Shown: positions 19,076 through 26,489 of the stretch, piece by piece
Position numbering within the stretch: the stretch's first letter is position 1
Layout of the letters: every line of letters starts with the position of its first letter
From: Candidatus Dormiibacterota bacterium
GTDB taxonomy: Bacteria > Chloroflexota > Dormibacteria > Aeolococcales > Aeolococcaceae
NCBI GenBank assembly: GCA_036495095.1
Contig: DASXNK010000109.1
Location: 1 to 41,064 of the forward strand
Direction: 5' to 3'
DNA: 41,064 nt
The notes under the pieces: generated by a model
What the model was told of the DNA's origin: nothing
The model's input: only the letters and a program-made list of their open reading frames with translations
Databases searched by the model: none
Translations under genes and position numbers: made by a program

Positions 19076-20188
19076 GTGATGTCGCCGGCGGGACGCATGA
19101 TCGCTGTGCTTGCCGCCTGCGTGCTCTCGGCCGGCTGCGGTCAGCCCGGCCGCGACCCCGGTCCCGCCGCCCCGGTGTCCCGGGCGGCCCAGGTCGCGCC
19201 GCTGGTGGCGGTGCTCGAGGCGCCCTTCGGATCGGTGCCGAACGCGGTTCGGCTGGTGGGGCTCGACGGCGTCGAGGCCGCCCGCCTGCCCCTCCCCGAC
19301 GACGCCGAGGCGGTCGCCGTGGGAGGCCACCGGGTCCTGGTGGCCGGGGCCGGGCGGCTGCTCGGTGCCAGCGTCGGCGGCGGCCCGGCCCCGGTCGCGC
19401 TCAGCCTGGTCGAGCCCCTCGCCGCCGGCGGCGCCGATGCGCTGGTGCGCGGGCTGGTGATCAGCCCCGACGGCCGCGGCTGGCTGTTCGCCTCGGTGGT
19501 CCAGCACGGCGACGGCACCATCACCTCCCGGATCCACCGCGGCGGCGTCGGCGAGCCCGACCGGGTGGTCCTCGAGCACACCGCCGCCGGCCGCGCCCTG
19601 CAGCCGGTGGCCTGGACCGCCGGGGGCGTGGTGGTCGGCGACGAGCCGGTGGGGATCGGCGGGTACGTCCTCTTCCGGCGAACCTTCGGGCCCACCAGCC
19701 TGCTCGACCTCGACAGCGGCAGCCTCCGCCCGCTCACCGCGGAGGCCTGCGCCTTCAGCGACCTGGCCGCCGACGGCACCGTCGCCTGCGTCGTCGACGG
19801 CCGCGAGGGTCCCAACCAGGCCGGCCCGGTGCGGCTGCGCATCCAGCCGCGCAGCGGCGCGCCGACCGAGGTGCGGATGCCTGCGGGGATCCAGCAGGCG
19901 GGCGCGGCCCTCTTCTCGCCCGACGGGCTCTGGGTGACCCTTGCCGGCTCGCCGGCGACCGCGGAGGCGAGCGAGCCGGTGACCGACGTCCTCGTCGACC
20001 GCCACGACGGCACCGTCCACCCGCTCCCCGCCTCGGGGCTCATCCCGGTGGCGTGGCTGCCCGGCGACCGCATCCTCGCCGACCGGCCCACCGGCATCGA
20101 GGGCGGCGACCCCGGCACCTGGACGATCATCCCCGGTGCCGGTGCCACCCGTCTGAGCACAGCGCCGGTGGCGCTGGGGCTGCTCTAG
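19076..20188 (+). CDS. Lipoprotein with beta-propeller-like body
   Basis: About 370 residues. The signal peptide MIAVLAACVLSAGC ends in a lipobox (LSAGC), so the protein should be lipid-anchored outside the membrane. The rest is a series of short beta-rich repeats with phrases such as LVISPDGRGWLFASVV and ALFSPDGLWVTLAGSP, resembling TolB/WD40-like propellers. A strong GGGAGG at 19061-19066 is too close to ATG 19067. It fits GTG 19076 (9 nt) or ATG 19079 (12 nt), so I start at 19076. No partner genes are evident. It ends 7 nt from the convergent clpX stop. Confidence 0.75.
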   Translation: MMSPAGRMIAVLAACVLSAGCGQPGRDPGPAAPVSRAAQVAPLVAVLEAPFGSVPNAVRLVGLDGVEAARLPLPDDAEAVAVGGHRVLVAGAGRLLGASVGGGPAPVALSLVEPLAAGGADALVRGLVISPDGRGWLFASVVQHGDGTITSRIHRGGVGEPDRVVLEHTAAGRALQPVAWTAGGVVVGDEPVGIGGYVLFRRTFGPTSLLDLDSGSLRPLTAEACAFSDLAADGTVACVVDGREGPNQAGPVRLRIQPRSGAPTEVRMPAGIQQAGAALFSPDGLWVTLAGSPATAEASEPVTDVLVDRHDGTVHPLPASGLIPVAWLPGDRILADRPTGIEGGDPGTWTIIPGAGATRLSTAPVALGLL

Positions 20189-20195
20189 AAAAGCT

Positions 20196-21455
<1,260 letters not shown>

Positions 21456-21470
21456 CGGCGCATGACCTCC

Positions 21471-22172
21471 CTAGTTCCGGGTGGCGGCGCTGCCGCCGTC
21501 GGTGGTCGGGCCCGACGAGCCGCCGTTCACGCCGCGCGCGGCGGGCTCCGCGACCCCTGCGCCGTTGGTGCCGAGGCGGCCGTGACCCTCGATGATCTCG
21601 TCGATCAGGCCGTACGCCCTGGCCTCCGCAGCGCTCATGAAGAAGTCGCGCTCGGAGTCGTGATTGATCACCTCGATCGGCTTGCCGGTGTGCTCGGCGA
21701 GGATCTCGTCGAGGCGCCGGCGCACCCGCAGGATCTCCTGCGCGTGGATCTGGATGTCGGTCGCCTGGCCGCTGAAGCCCGCGGAGGGCTGGTGGATCAG
21801 CACCCGGGTGTTGGGCAGGCTGTAGCGCATGCCCTTGTTCCCGCCGCCGAGGAGCACCGCCGCCATCGACGCCGCCAGACCCAGGCAGATGGTGCTGACC
21901 CGGGGCCGCACGTACTGCATGGTGTCGTAGATCGCCAGGCCGGCGTACACCGAGCCACCCGGCGAGTTGATGTAGATGGAGATGTCCTTCTCGGGATCCT
22001 CACCCTCGAGGTAGAGGAGCTGCGCCATCACCACGTTGGCGATCTGATCGTCGATCGGGGTCCCGATGAAGATGATGCGGTCCTTCAGCAGCCTCGAATA
22101 GATGTCGAAGGAACGCTCGCCACGGTTGGTGGTCTCCACCACCATGGGGATGAGGTTGTGGAAGGTGGTCAT
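21471..22172 (-). CDS. clpP: ATP-dependent Clp protease proteolytic subunit ClpP
   Basis: Serine protease subunit of ClpXP. With the start at ATG 22172 the protein is 233 residues. The catalytic triad is Ser102 (GLAASMAA), His127 (LIHQPSAG) and Asp176 (DSERDFFMS). It has a C-terminal Gly/Ser/Thr-rich tail of about 35 residues beyond the usual end. The N-terminus [13 protein letters not shown] matches the family; ATG 22181 would add three residues. Neither start has a ribosome site. A TATAAT box ends 7 nt before ATG 22172, suggesting a near-leaderless transcript. The tig 3' fragment lies just upstream and clpX follows. Confidence 0.96.
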   Translation of the reverse strand: MTTFHNLIPMVVETTNRGERSFDIYSRLLKDRIIFIGTPIDDQIANVVMAQLLYLEGEDPEKDISIYINSPGGSVYAGLAIYDTMQYVRPRVSTICLGLAASMAAVLLGGGNKGMRYSLPNTRVLIHQPSAGFSGQATDIQIHAQEILRVRRRLDEILAEHTGKPIEVINHDSERDFFMSAAEARAYGLIDEIIEGHGRLGTNGAGVAEPAARGVNGGSSGPTTDGGSAATRN

Positions 22173-22179
22173 CACCCGC

Positions 22180-22185
22180 ATTATA
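22180..22185 (-). promoter_or_regulatory. Consensus -10 directly at the clpP start
   Basis: TATAAT on the minus strand, a perfect -10 hexamer in a very GC-rich genome. Transcription would begin at about 22173, at or next to ATG 22172. No strong -35 is visible at 16-18 nt (TTCCGG lies at 19 nt). It would let clpPX be expressed independently of tig. Confidence 0.5.
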
Positions 22186-22219
22186 CGGTCGGTTTTTGGA
22201 CTTCCCGGAATCGGCCCGA

Positions 22220-22624
22220 TCACCCCTGGCCGCGGGCGATCTCGACCGCCCGTTCAGCCGCCCCGCGGAAGCGGAGGTCGCGCTCGGCCGCATGCTCCAG
22301 GCGGTGACGATCCTCGTGGCTCAGCTTGCGGTCGGCGGCGAGCCGGTCGACCTCGCGATCGACCTGGCTGCTGTCGACCTCGATGCCCTCGGCGGCGGCC
22401 AGGGCCTCGAGCACCAGCTCGAGCTTCACCCGCATCGTCGCCGGCTCGCGGGCCTCGCCCCGGATCTTCTCCAGGGTCTGCCCGGTGTACTCGAGATAGC
22501 GGTCGAAGCGCATGCCCGCCTGGTTGAGGCGCATCTCGGTGTCGCGCAGCTGGCGGTCGATCTCGCGCTCGATCATCACGTGGGGGACGTCGAACGAGAC
22601 CGAGTCGCGAAACGCGGTGAGCAC
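22220..22624 (-). CDS. tig: Trigger factor, C-terminal fragment
   Basis: In the same frame as the upstream tig part and separated from it only by the TAG at 22640-22642. The sequence ([20 protein letters not shown] onward) is the alpha-helical C-terminal chaperone arm of trigger factor. Counting the TAG as one residue, the complete frame 22220-23521 would encode 433 residues, a normal trigger factor length. A GTG at 22624 lies 15 nt after the TAG, with GAGGGGG just before it, so restart is possible and would give a separate 134-residue protein. It could equally be an untranslated remnant or reflect a base error. Confidence 0.75.
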   Translation of the reverse strand: MLTAFRDSVSFDVPHVMIEREIDRQLRDTEMRLNQAGMRFDRYLEYTGQTLEKIRGEAREPATMRVKLELVLEALAAAEGIEVDSSQVDREVDRLAADRKLSHEDRHRLEHAAERDLRFRGAAERAVEIARGQG

Positions 22625-22639
22625 CGCCCCCTCGTAGCG

Positions 22640-23521
22640 CTAGCGATCGAGGCGCTCGGCGGCCTCGGTGAGCACCTGCTGGTAGTGGGCGCGGAGCTCC
22701 TCCAGAGTCTCGCCGTGCTTGTCGAGGACGGCGAGGCTGTCGTCGAGCGGTGGCAGCTTGCGCTCCTTGATGCGATTCACGGTGATATCGAACACCACCG
22801 TGGCGCCCTGCAGCTCCTCGGCGGAATAGTCGTCGGGGAGCGTCACCTCGCTCGTGCTCGACTCGCCGACGCTCAGCCCGAGGATGCCCTCGACCAGCCC
22901 GGGGAGGACGCGCTCGCGGTCGAGCTCGACGTCGCGCTCCTCGGGCTCGGCCACCCGCACGCCGTCCCGGCTCATGCCCAGGGTGGCGGTGACCACGTCG
23001 CCCGCCTGCGCGGGCCGGTCGGTGACCTCCACGAGCTCGGCGTGGCCCTTGCGGACCTCCTCGAGGGCGGCGTCGAGCTTCTCCTCGTCGATCTCGGTGA
23101 TCTCCTCGTCGACGCGGATCGAGGCGTAGTCGCCGAGCTCGACCTCGGGCTTCACCGTGACCCGCGCCGTGAAGGTGATCGGCTTGCCGCGCTCGAAGTC
23201 GCCCACCTCGAGCTCGTCGGGGTCGCCGACCGCCTCGACCCCGGCCTGGGCGAGGGCGCGGAGGTAGAGGGTGGGGATGAGCTTGTCGGCGGCCTCGCGG
23301 CGGACCGCGTCCCAGCCGACGGCGCGCTCGACGAGCGCGGCCGGAGCCTTGCCGGGACGGAATCCGGGCAGGCGCACCTGCCCGCTCAGCCGGCGCAGCG
23401 CCTGCTGGACGGCGGTGTCGACCTCCGAGGAGGGGGCCTCGACGGCGAGCTCGACCTGGGAGCCGGGTTGGGGTTCGACCGAGACGGTGAGCTCGGCTGC
23501 GCTGCTGGGAACGGAGGCCAC
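22640..23521 (-). CDS. tig: Trigger factor, N-terminal part, ends at premature TAG
   Basis: Ribosome-bound chaperone that meets nascent chains. The ribosome-binding signature GFRPGKAP is at residues 53-60. A PPIase domain spans about 165-245 (AQAGDVVTATLGM onward), and the first helices of the C-terminal domain (ETLEELRAHYQQVL) follow. Translation stops at residue 293 on TAG inside the palindrome CGCTAGCG, where the family continues as one helix. The GTG start at 23521 has a GAGG ribosome site 8 nt upstream and gives the usual N-terminus. TAG is a normal stop here (clpP, the integrase and others end with it). The gene is thus a nonsense mutant, a split gene, or a sequence error. Confidence 0.85.
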   Translation of the reverse strand: MASVPSSAAELTVSVEPQPGSQVELAVEAPSSEVDTAVQQALRRLSGQVRLPGFRPGKAPAALVERAVGWDAVRREAADKLIPTLYLRALAQAGVEAVGDPDELEVGDFERGKPITFTARVTVKPEVELGDYASIRVDEEITEIDEEKLDAALEEVRKGHAELVEVTDRPAQAGDVVTATLGMSRDGVRVAEPEERDVELDRERVLPGLVEGILGLSVGESSTSEVTLPDDYSAEELQGATVVFDITVNRIKERKLPPLDDSLAVLDKHGETLEELRAHYQQVLTEAAERLDR

Positions 23522-23571
23522 TACAGATCCTCTGCGGGGTTGCGGGCGGGGCCGGCCGGCGAGCACCGCCG

Positions 23572-23653
23572 TGCGCGGACCGAGACTCGAACTCGGACGG
23601 GTCTCCCCACGGGATCCTAAGTCCCGCGCGTCTACCGATTCCGCCATCCGCGC
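23572..23653 (-). tRNA. tRNA-Leu(UAG)
   Basis: Class II tRNA on the minus strand. Acceptor GCGCGGA pairs with TCCGCGC and the discriminator is A. The anticodon loop CTTAGGA has anticodon TAG, which reads CUA and CUN leucine codons and is not a suppressor of UAG stops. It has a variable arm (TGGGGAGACCCG) and T-loop GTTCGAGTC. No CCA is encoded. It lies 50 nt upstream of tig on the same strand. Confidence 0.95.
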
Positions 23654-23690
23654 TGGGCCGGATCCCGTTGTCCGGTACGGGCGGACCGGG

Positions 23691-23696
23691 AGTCTA
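23691..23696 (-). promoter_or_regulatory. -10 element for tRNA-Leu
   Basis: TAGACT on the minus strand would start transcription near 23684, about 31 nt before the tRNA. No clear -35 at standard spacing. It may also serve tig downstream. Confidence 0.4.
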
Positions 23697-23760
23697 GCAC
23701 CGGTGCTCGGGGCCACCTCGGCGGGCGATGGCGGACCGGTGACGAGCTCACTCACGCCCT

Positions 23761-23789
23761 TGCCAGAAAACCCGATCACCCGTAGGATG
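23761..23789 (+). promoter_or_regulatory. Promoter for the 81-aa gene
   Basis: The -35 TTGCCA (23761-23766), a 17-nt spacer, and the -10 TAGGAT (23784-23789). The start point would be near 23796. One of the best promoter matches in the window. Confidence 0.6.
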
Positions 23790-23795
23790 ACCCGC

Positions 23796-23895
23796 ACAGG
23801 GGGTGCCTCTCCGGCGGGGGCCGGAGCACCCGGCAACATCCGCGGCGACGTGGGCCGGACACGGGTCACGCCACCGCCGACCAGGAGGTGTGTGG
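23796..23895 (+). promoter_or_regulatory. Structured 5' leader of the 81-aa gene
   Basis: About 100 nt between the predicted start point and the ATG. It contains a nested hairpin: 23802-23807 pairs with 23826-23831, and inside it 23811-23816 pairs with 23820-23825. GGCAAC follows directly. The 23789-23795 and 23862-23868 segments are also complementary (TGACCCG/CGGGTCA), but the left arm overlaps the promoter, so it may not be transcribed. The CCGGCAAC context resembles part of SAM-family riboswitch cores, but I do not claim that assignment. Confidence 0.35.
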
Positions 23896-24141
23896 ATGGA
23901 GCCGATTCACTTGGCCGCAACGGCCGAGGACCCGCAGCAGGTCGTTGCGAAGATCGAGCAGAGGGCGCTCCGGTTGTCAGCGCTGCTGCGGGAGATCGAC
24001 AACCATCCAATCGAGCTGGCCGGAAACTTCCGTAGCCAGCTCGACGACGTTTTGGAGCTCCTCGCCTGCCGCGTTGCGGCCACGCGGGCGCTCCTCGGGC
24101 ATCGTTCCCCGCTGCTCACCGCATCGGAGACGATGGCCTGA
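23896..24141 (+). CDS. Small helical protein of unknown function, 81 aa
   Basis: It begins MEPIHLAATAEDPQQVVAKI. The sequence is predominantly helical, with heptad-like hydrophobic spacing (about residues 14-65, VVAKIEQRALRLSALLREID and later LDDVLELLACRVAATRALL). It could form a helical hairpin or dimer. No membrane helix or signal peptide. ATG 23896 is preceded by a full AGGAGG at 23883-23888 with 7-nt spacing, the best ribosome site in the window. With the promoter upstream and the terminator downstream it forms a compact single-gene transcription unit, which suggests strong regulated expression. I recognise no family. Confidence 0.75.
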   Translation: MEPIHLAATAEDPQQVVAKIEQRALRLSALLREIDNHPIELAGNFRSQLDDVLELLACRVAATRALLGHRSPLLTASETMA

Positions 24142-24145
24142 CCAC

Positions 24146-24166
24146 CGCCCGACCCAGGGTCGGGCG
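24146..24166. repeat. 10-bp inverted repeat after the 81-aa gene
   Basis: CGCCCGACCC and GGGTCGGGCG, separated by one A, begin 5 nt after the stop codon. It lies just ahead of the terminator, and with such a small loop it may act as a cruciform or protein site rather than a hairpin. Confidence 0.5.
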
Positions 24167-24175
24167 AACGGTGTG

Positions 24176-24212
24176 ATGGAGACGGCCGAAGCAGCCGGCC
24201 GTCTCCATTTTT
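24176..24212 (+). terminator. Intrinsic terminator
   Basis: A 13-bp perfect stem (24176-24188 with 24196-24208) with a 7-nt loop AAGCAGC, followed by five T residues (24208-24212). It is oriented to end transcription of the 81-aa gene. It also separates that gene from the convergent HD-GYP gene. Confidence 0.85.
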
Positions 24213-24272
24213 ACAATCGAGGGGACGACGTCCCCCGGTCCAGTCGCGGGAGCCGCTTGGCGCATCCCGCGA

Positions 24273-26429
24273 CTACCCCCTGGCCGGCACTCGCCGGCCT
24301 CGCCGCTCTTCCCTCGACTGGTTCGGCGTGCGCCGTGCCACCAGGACGAGGAGCAGGAGGCCCGGGATCCCGGGGAGCCCGGCGCCAACCGTGCGACCGG
24401 TCGCCATCGGGCAGGTGGCGGCGCTGTGGACGTGGCCGATGATCAGGTCGACGGCACCGCCGCTGATGTGGACGGCGTTCACGGTGAGGCCCCGGCCGCC
24501 CGGGTCGGGGATCTGCTCGTCGAGCACCAGCAGCATCGCGTCGGGCTGACCGGCGAGGAGCACGGCCATCCGCGTGTTCGGCACCGGGCCGGAGGGACCG
24601 CTTGCCAGGTGCAGCCCGCCGAGCTGGAGGTCGCGGACGCTGGCGTGGCCGCTGGGCGCGAGGCGGCAGCCCTGGGTCACCGACTCGGCGGCGACCCCGT
24701 CGACGACCAGTCCCAGGGGCGTGGTGAGCGCGACCACCCGCAGCCCGGAGGTGCAGGCGGCGGCGGCCGGCGGGGTGAGCGGGGCGGTCTCGAAGCCCGC
24801 GGGAGGGGCGCCCTCCCCGCAGTCGATGCGGCGGCCGCTCTCGGTGGTGGCCAGGGTGCTGCTGCCGCCGAGGCTGATCTCGTCGATCCCCGGCGGGCAG
24901 GCGCCCGGGCCGCAGCCCGCTGCCGAGGACCTGGCGGTGGGCCGCCGGGACGACGCCGAGGCCGACGTCGGCGCCACCGGGCCGAGGCTGGCGAGGCCGG
25001 GCAGCCCGATCACGCCGAGCAGGGCGTAGGCGTCGGCGGCGGCCGGCCCGCGTGGTGGGGGCGCCGCGGGGGTGGCCACCGGGGCCAGGATCGCGCCGGT
25101 TCCGGGCAGGGCGCCGGGGAGGCCGGCCACGGGGCCTCCGGCGGTCGCGTGCGGGGGCGGCGGCTCCGGCACGGAGGTGGGCGGCGGGCTGACCCCGGTT
25201 CCCGGGGCCGGGGCGGGTACGAGCACCGGGGCGGGGCTCGCAGGCAGCCGGCTGAGCGTGGGGGTGCGGGCGCTGCTGAACCCGACGTTGGGGATGCTGA
25301 GCAGGCCGCCGGCGGCGAGCACCGCCCCGGCGGCCACGGTTGCGGTCATCGAGGCCGCGTGGCCACCCCAGCGCGAGAGCGTCCCGGCAAAGGGCGCGAG
25401 CAGGGGCAGCTGGCCCAGCCAGGCGGCGAAGCCGAGCCCGCGCCAGAGCCGGCCCAGCGAGATGTTGAGAAAGGCGCGGCACACCACCGGGTCGAACTGG
25501 GTGCCGGCGTTGCGCACCAGCTCCTCGCGGGCGGCGACCGCGGTCATCGTCCTCTTGTAGGGGCGCGCCGCGGTCATCGTCTCGAAGCAGTCGGCGACGC
25601 AGACGATCCGGCCGCCGAGCGAGATCTCCTCGCCCCTCAGCCTCCGGGGGTAGCCGGTGCCGTCGAAGTGCTCGTGGTGCTGCTCGGCGGCGAGCATCCA
25701 CACCCCGAGCCACTCGTGGAGCGGGCTGAGCAGCCGGGCGGCGGTCTCGGGGTGGCGGCGCAGCTGCACCCACTCCTCGTCGTCGGGGCGACCGGGCTTG
25801 TTGAGGATCGACGCCGGCACCTCGAGCTTGCCGATGTCGTGGAGGAGCGCCGCCCAGCGGAGCCGGTAGCGGGCCTCCTCGGGGATGCTCATCTCCTCGG
25901 CGATCATGTCCGCGAAGATCCGCACCCGCTCGGAGTGGCCGCGGGTGCGCCCGTCGTGGACGGCGAGCGAGGCGATCAGGGTGAGCACGGTCACCGCCCC
26001 GCGGGTGGCCGGGTCGGCGGGGTCGCGGTCGACGGCGCGATCCAGCTCGGCGGTGAGCTCCTTCACCCGGCCGCGGTTGCGGGCGACCTTGAAGCGGCCG
26101 GGGGCGCGGTCCGGGAAGAGCATCGAGAGCTGGAGCAGCGCCACCAGGGGCAGCGCCCGGCGGCAGAGCCGGTCGGCCACGAGGAAGGCGACCAGGCTGA
26201 CCACCACCACCGCCGTCCACCACAGCAGCTCGTGCCAGCGGTCGGCCGGGAACGGGAGCGCCCGTGAGACCGCGATCGAGACCGCCAGGGTGGCGACGAT
26301 CGGGACGAGGAAGACGAGAACGCGCACGCAGAAGGCGAGCCCGGGGCGGCGCCGCCAGCGCTGCGCCGCCGAGGGGTCGCGGCGGTCCGCGTCGCGCCGG
26401 ATCCGCCGCCGGCGCAGTCTCTCTCGCAT
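24273..26429 (-). CDS. HD-GYP domain membrane protein with C-terminal external domain
   Basis: 718 residues. Two membrane helices at about 33-55 and 68-86. An HD-GYP phosphodiesterase domain at about 145-330 with LLHDIGK (His197, Asp198), HHEHFDGTGYP at 251-261 and GGRIVCVADCFETM. A third helix lies at about 360-378, then a Pro/Ala-rich linker to about 520, a beta-rich domain to about 690, and a last helix before a basic tail. HD-GYP proteins degrade cyclic di-GMP; no GGDEF domain is present. The third helix would put the linker and C-terminal domain outside, suggesting signalling across the membrane. ATG 26429 has AAGGAG 5 nt upstream. A longer frame from 26465 would run through a GC hairpin. 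It follows leuS by 60 nt. Confidence 0.85.
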   Translation of the reverse strand: MRERLRRRRIRRDADRRDPSAAQRWRRRPGLAFCVRVLVFLVPIVATLAVSIAVSRALPFPADRWHELLWWTAVVVVSLVAFLVADRLCRRALPLVALLQLSMLFPDRAPGRFKVARNRGRVKELTAELDRAVDRDPADPATRGAVTVLTLIASLAVHDGRTRGHSERVRIFADMIAEEMSIPEEARYRLRWAALLHDIGKLEVPASILNKPGRPDDEEWVQLRRHPETAARLLSPLHEWLGVWMLAAEQHHEHFDGTGYPRRLRGEEISLGGRIVCVADCFETMTAARPYKRTMTAVAAREELVRNAGTQFDPVVCRAFLNISLGRLWRGLGFAAWLGQLPLLAPFAGTLSRWGGHAASMTATVAAGAVLAAGGLLSIPNVGFSSARTPTLSRLPASPAPVLVPAPAPGTGVSPPPTSVPEPPPPHATAGGPVAGLPGALPGTGAILAPVATPAAPPPRGPAAADAYALLGVIGLPGLASLGPVAPTSASASSRRPTARSSAAGCGPGACPPGIDEISLGGSSTLATTESGRRIDCGEGAPPAGFETAPLTPPAAAACTSGLRVVALTTPLGLVVDGVAAESVTQGCRLAPSGHASVRDLQLGGLHLASGPSGPVPNTRMAVLLAGQPDAMLLVLDEQIPDPGGRGLTVNAVHISGGAVDLIIGHVHSAATCPMATGRTVGAGLPGIPGLLLLVLVARRTPNQSREERRGRRVPARG

Positions 26430-26440
26430 GTCGCTCCTTC

Positions 26441-26460
26441 CCGGCCGGCTGACCGGCCGG
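26441..26460. repeat. GC-rich hairpin upstream of the HD-GYP ribosome site
   Basis: Two copies of CCGGCCGG (26441-26448 and 26453-26460) flank CTGA and can form an 8-bp hairpin just before AAGGAG. It could attenuate leuS readthrough or control translation of the HD-GYP gene. There is no T-run. Confidence 0.45.
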
Positions 26461-26489
26461 TTCATTTGACCACGGACCGGCGCCCGCGG

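Noticed and set aside
22640-22642. Stop codon reassignment (UAG read as an amino acid)
   Set aside because: Several intact genes here (clpP, integrase, the AAA+ ATPase, the lipoprotein at 19076) end with TAG, and tRNA-Leu(UAG) reads CUA, not UAG.
23789-23868. SAM-family riboswitch
   Set aside because: CCGGCAAC and a closing stem TGACCCG/CGGGTCA resemble SAM riboswitch parts, but the left arm overlaps the -10 box and the downstream gene is not a sulfur gene. Kept only as a structured leader.
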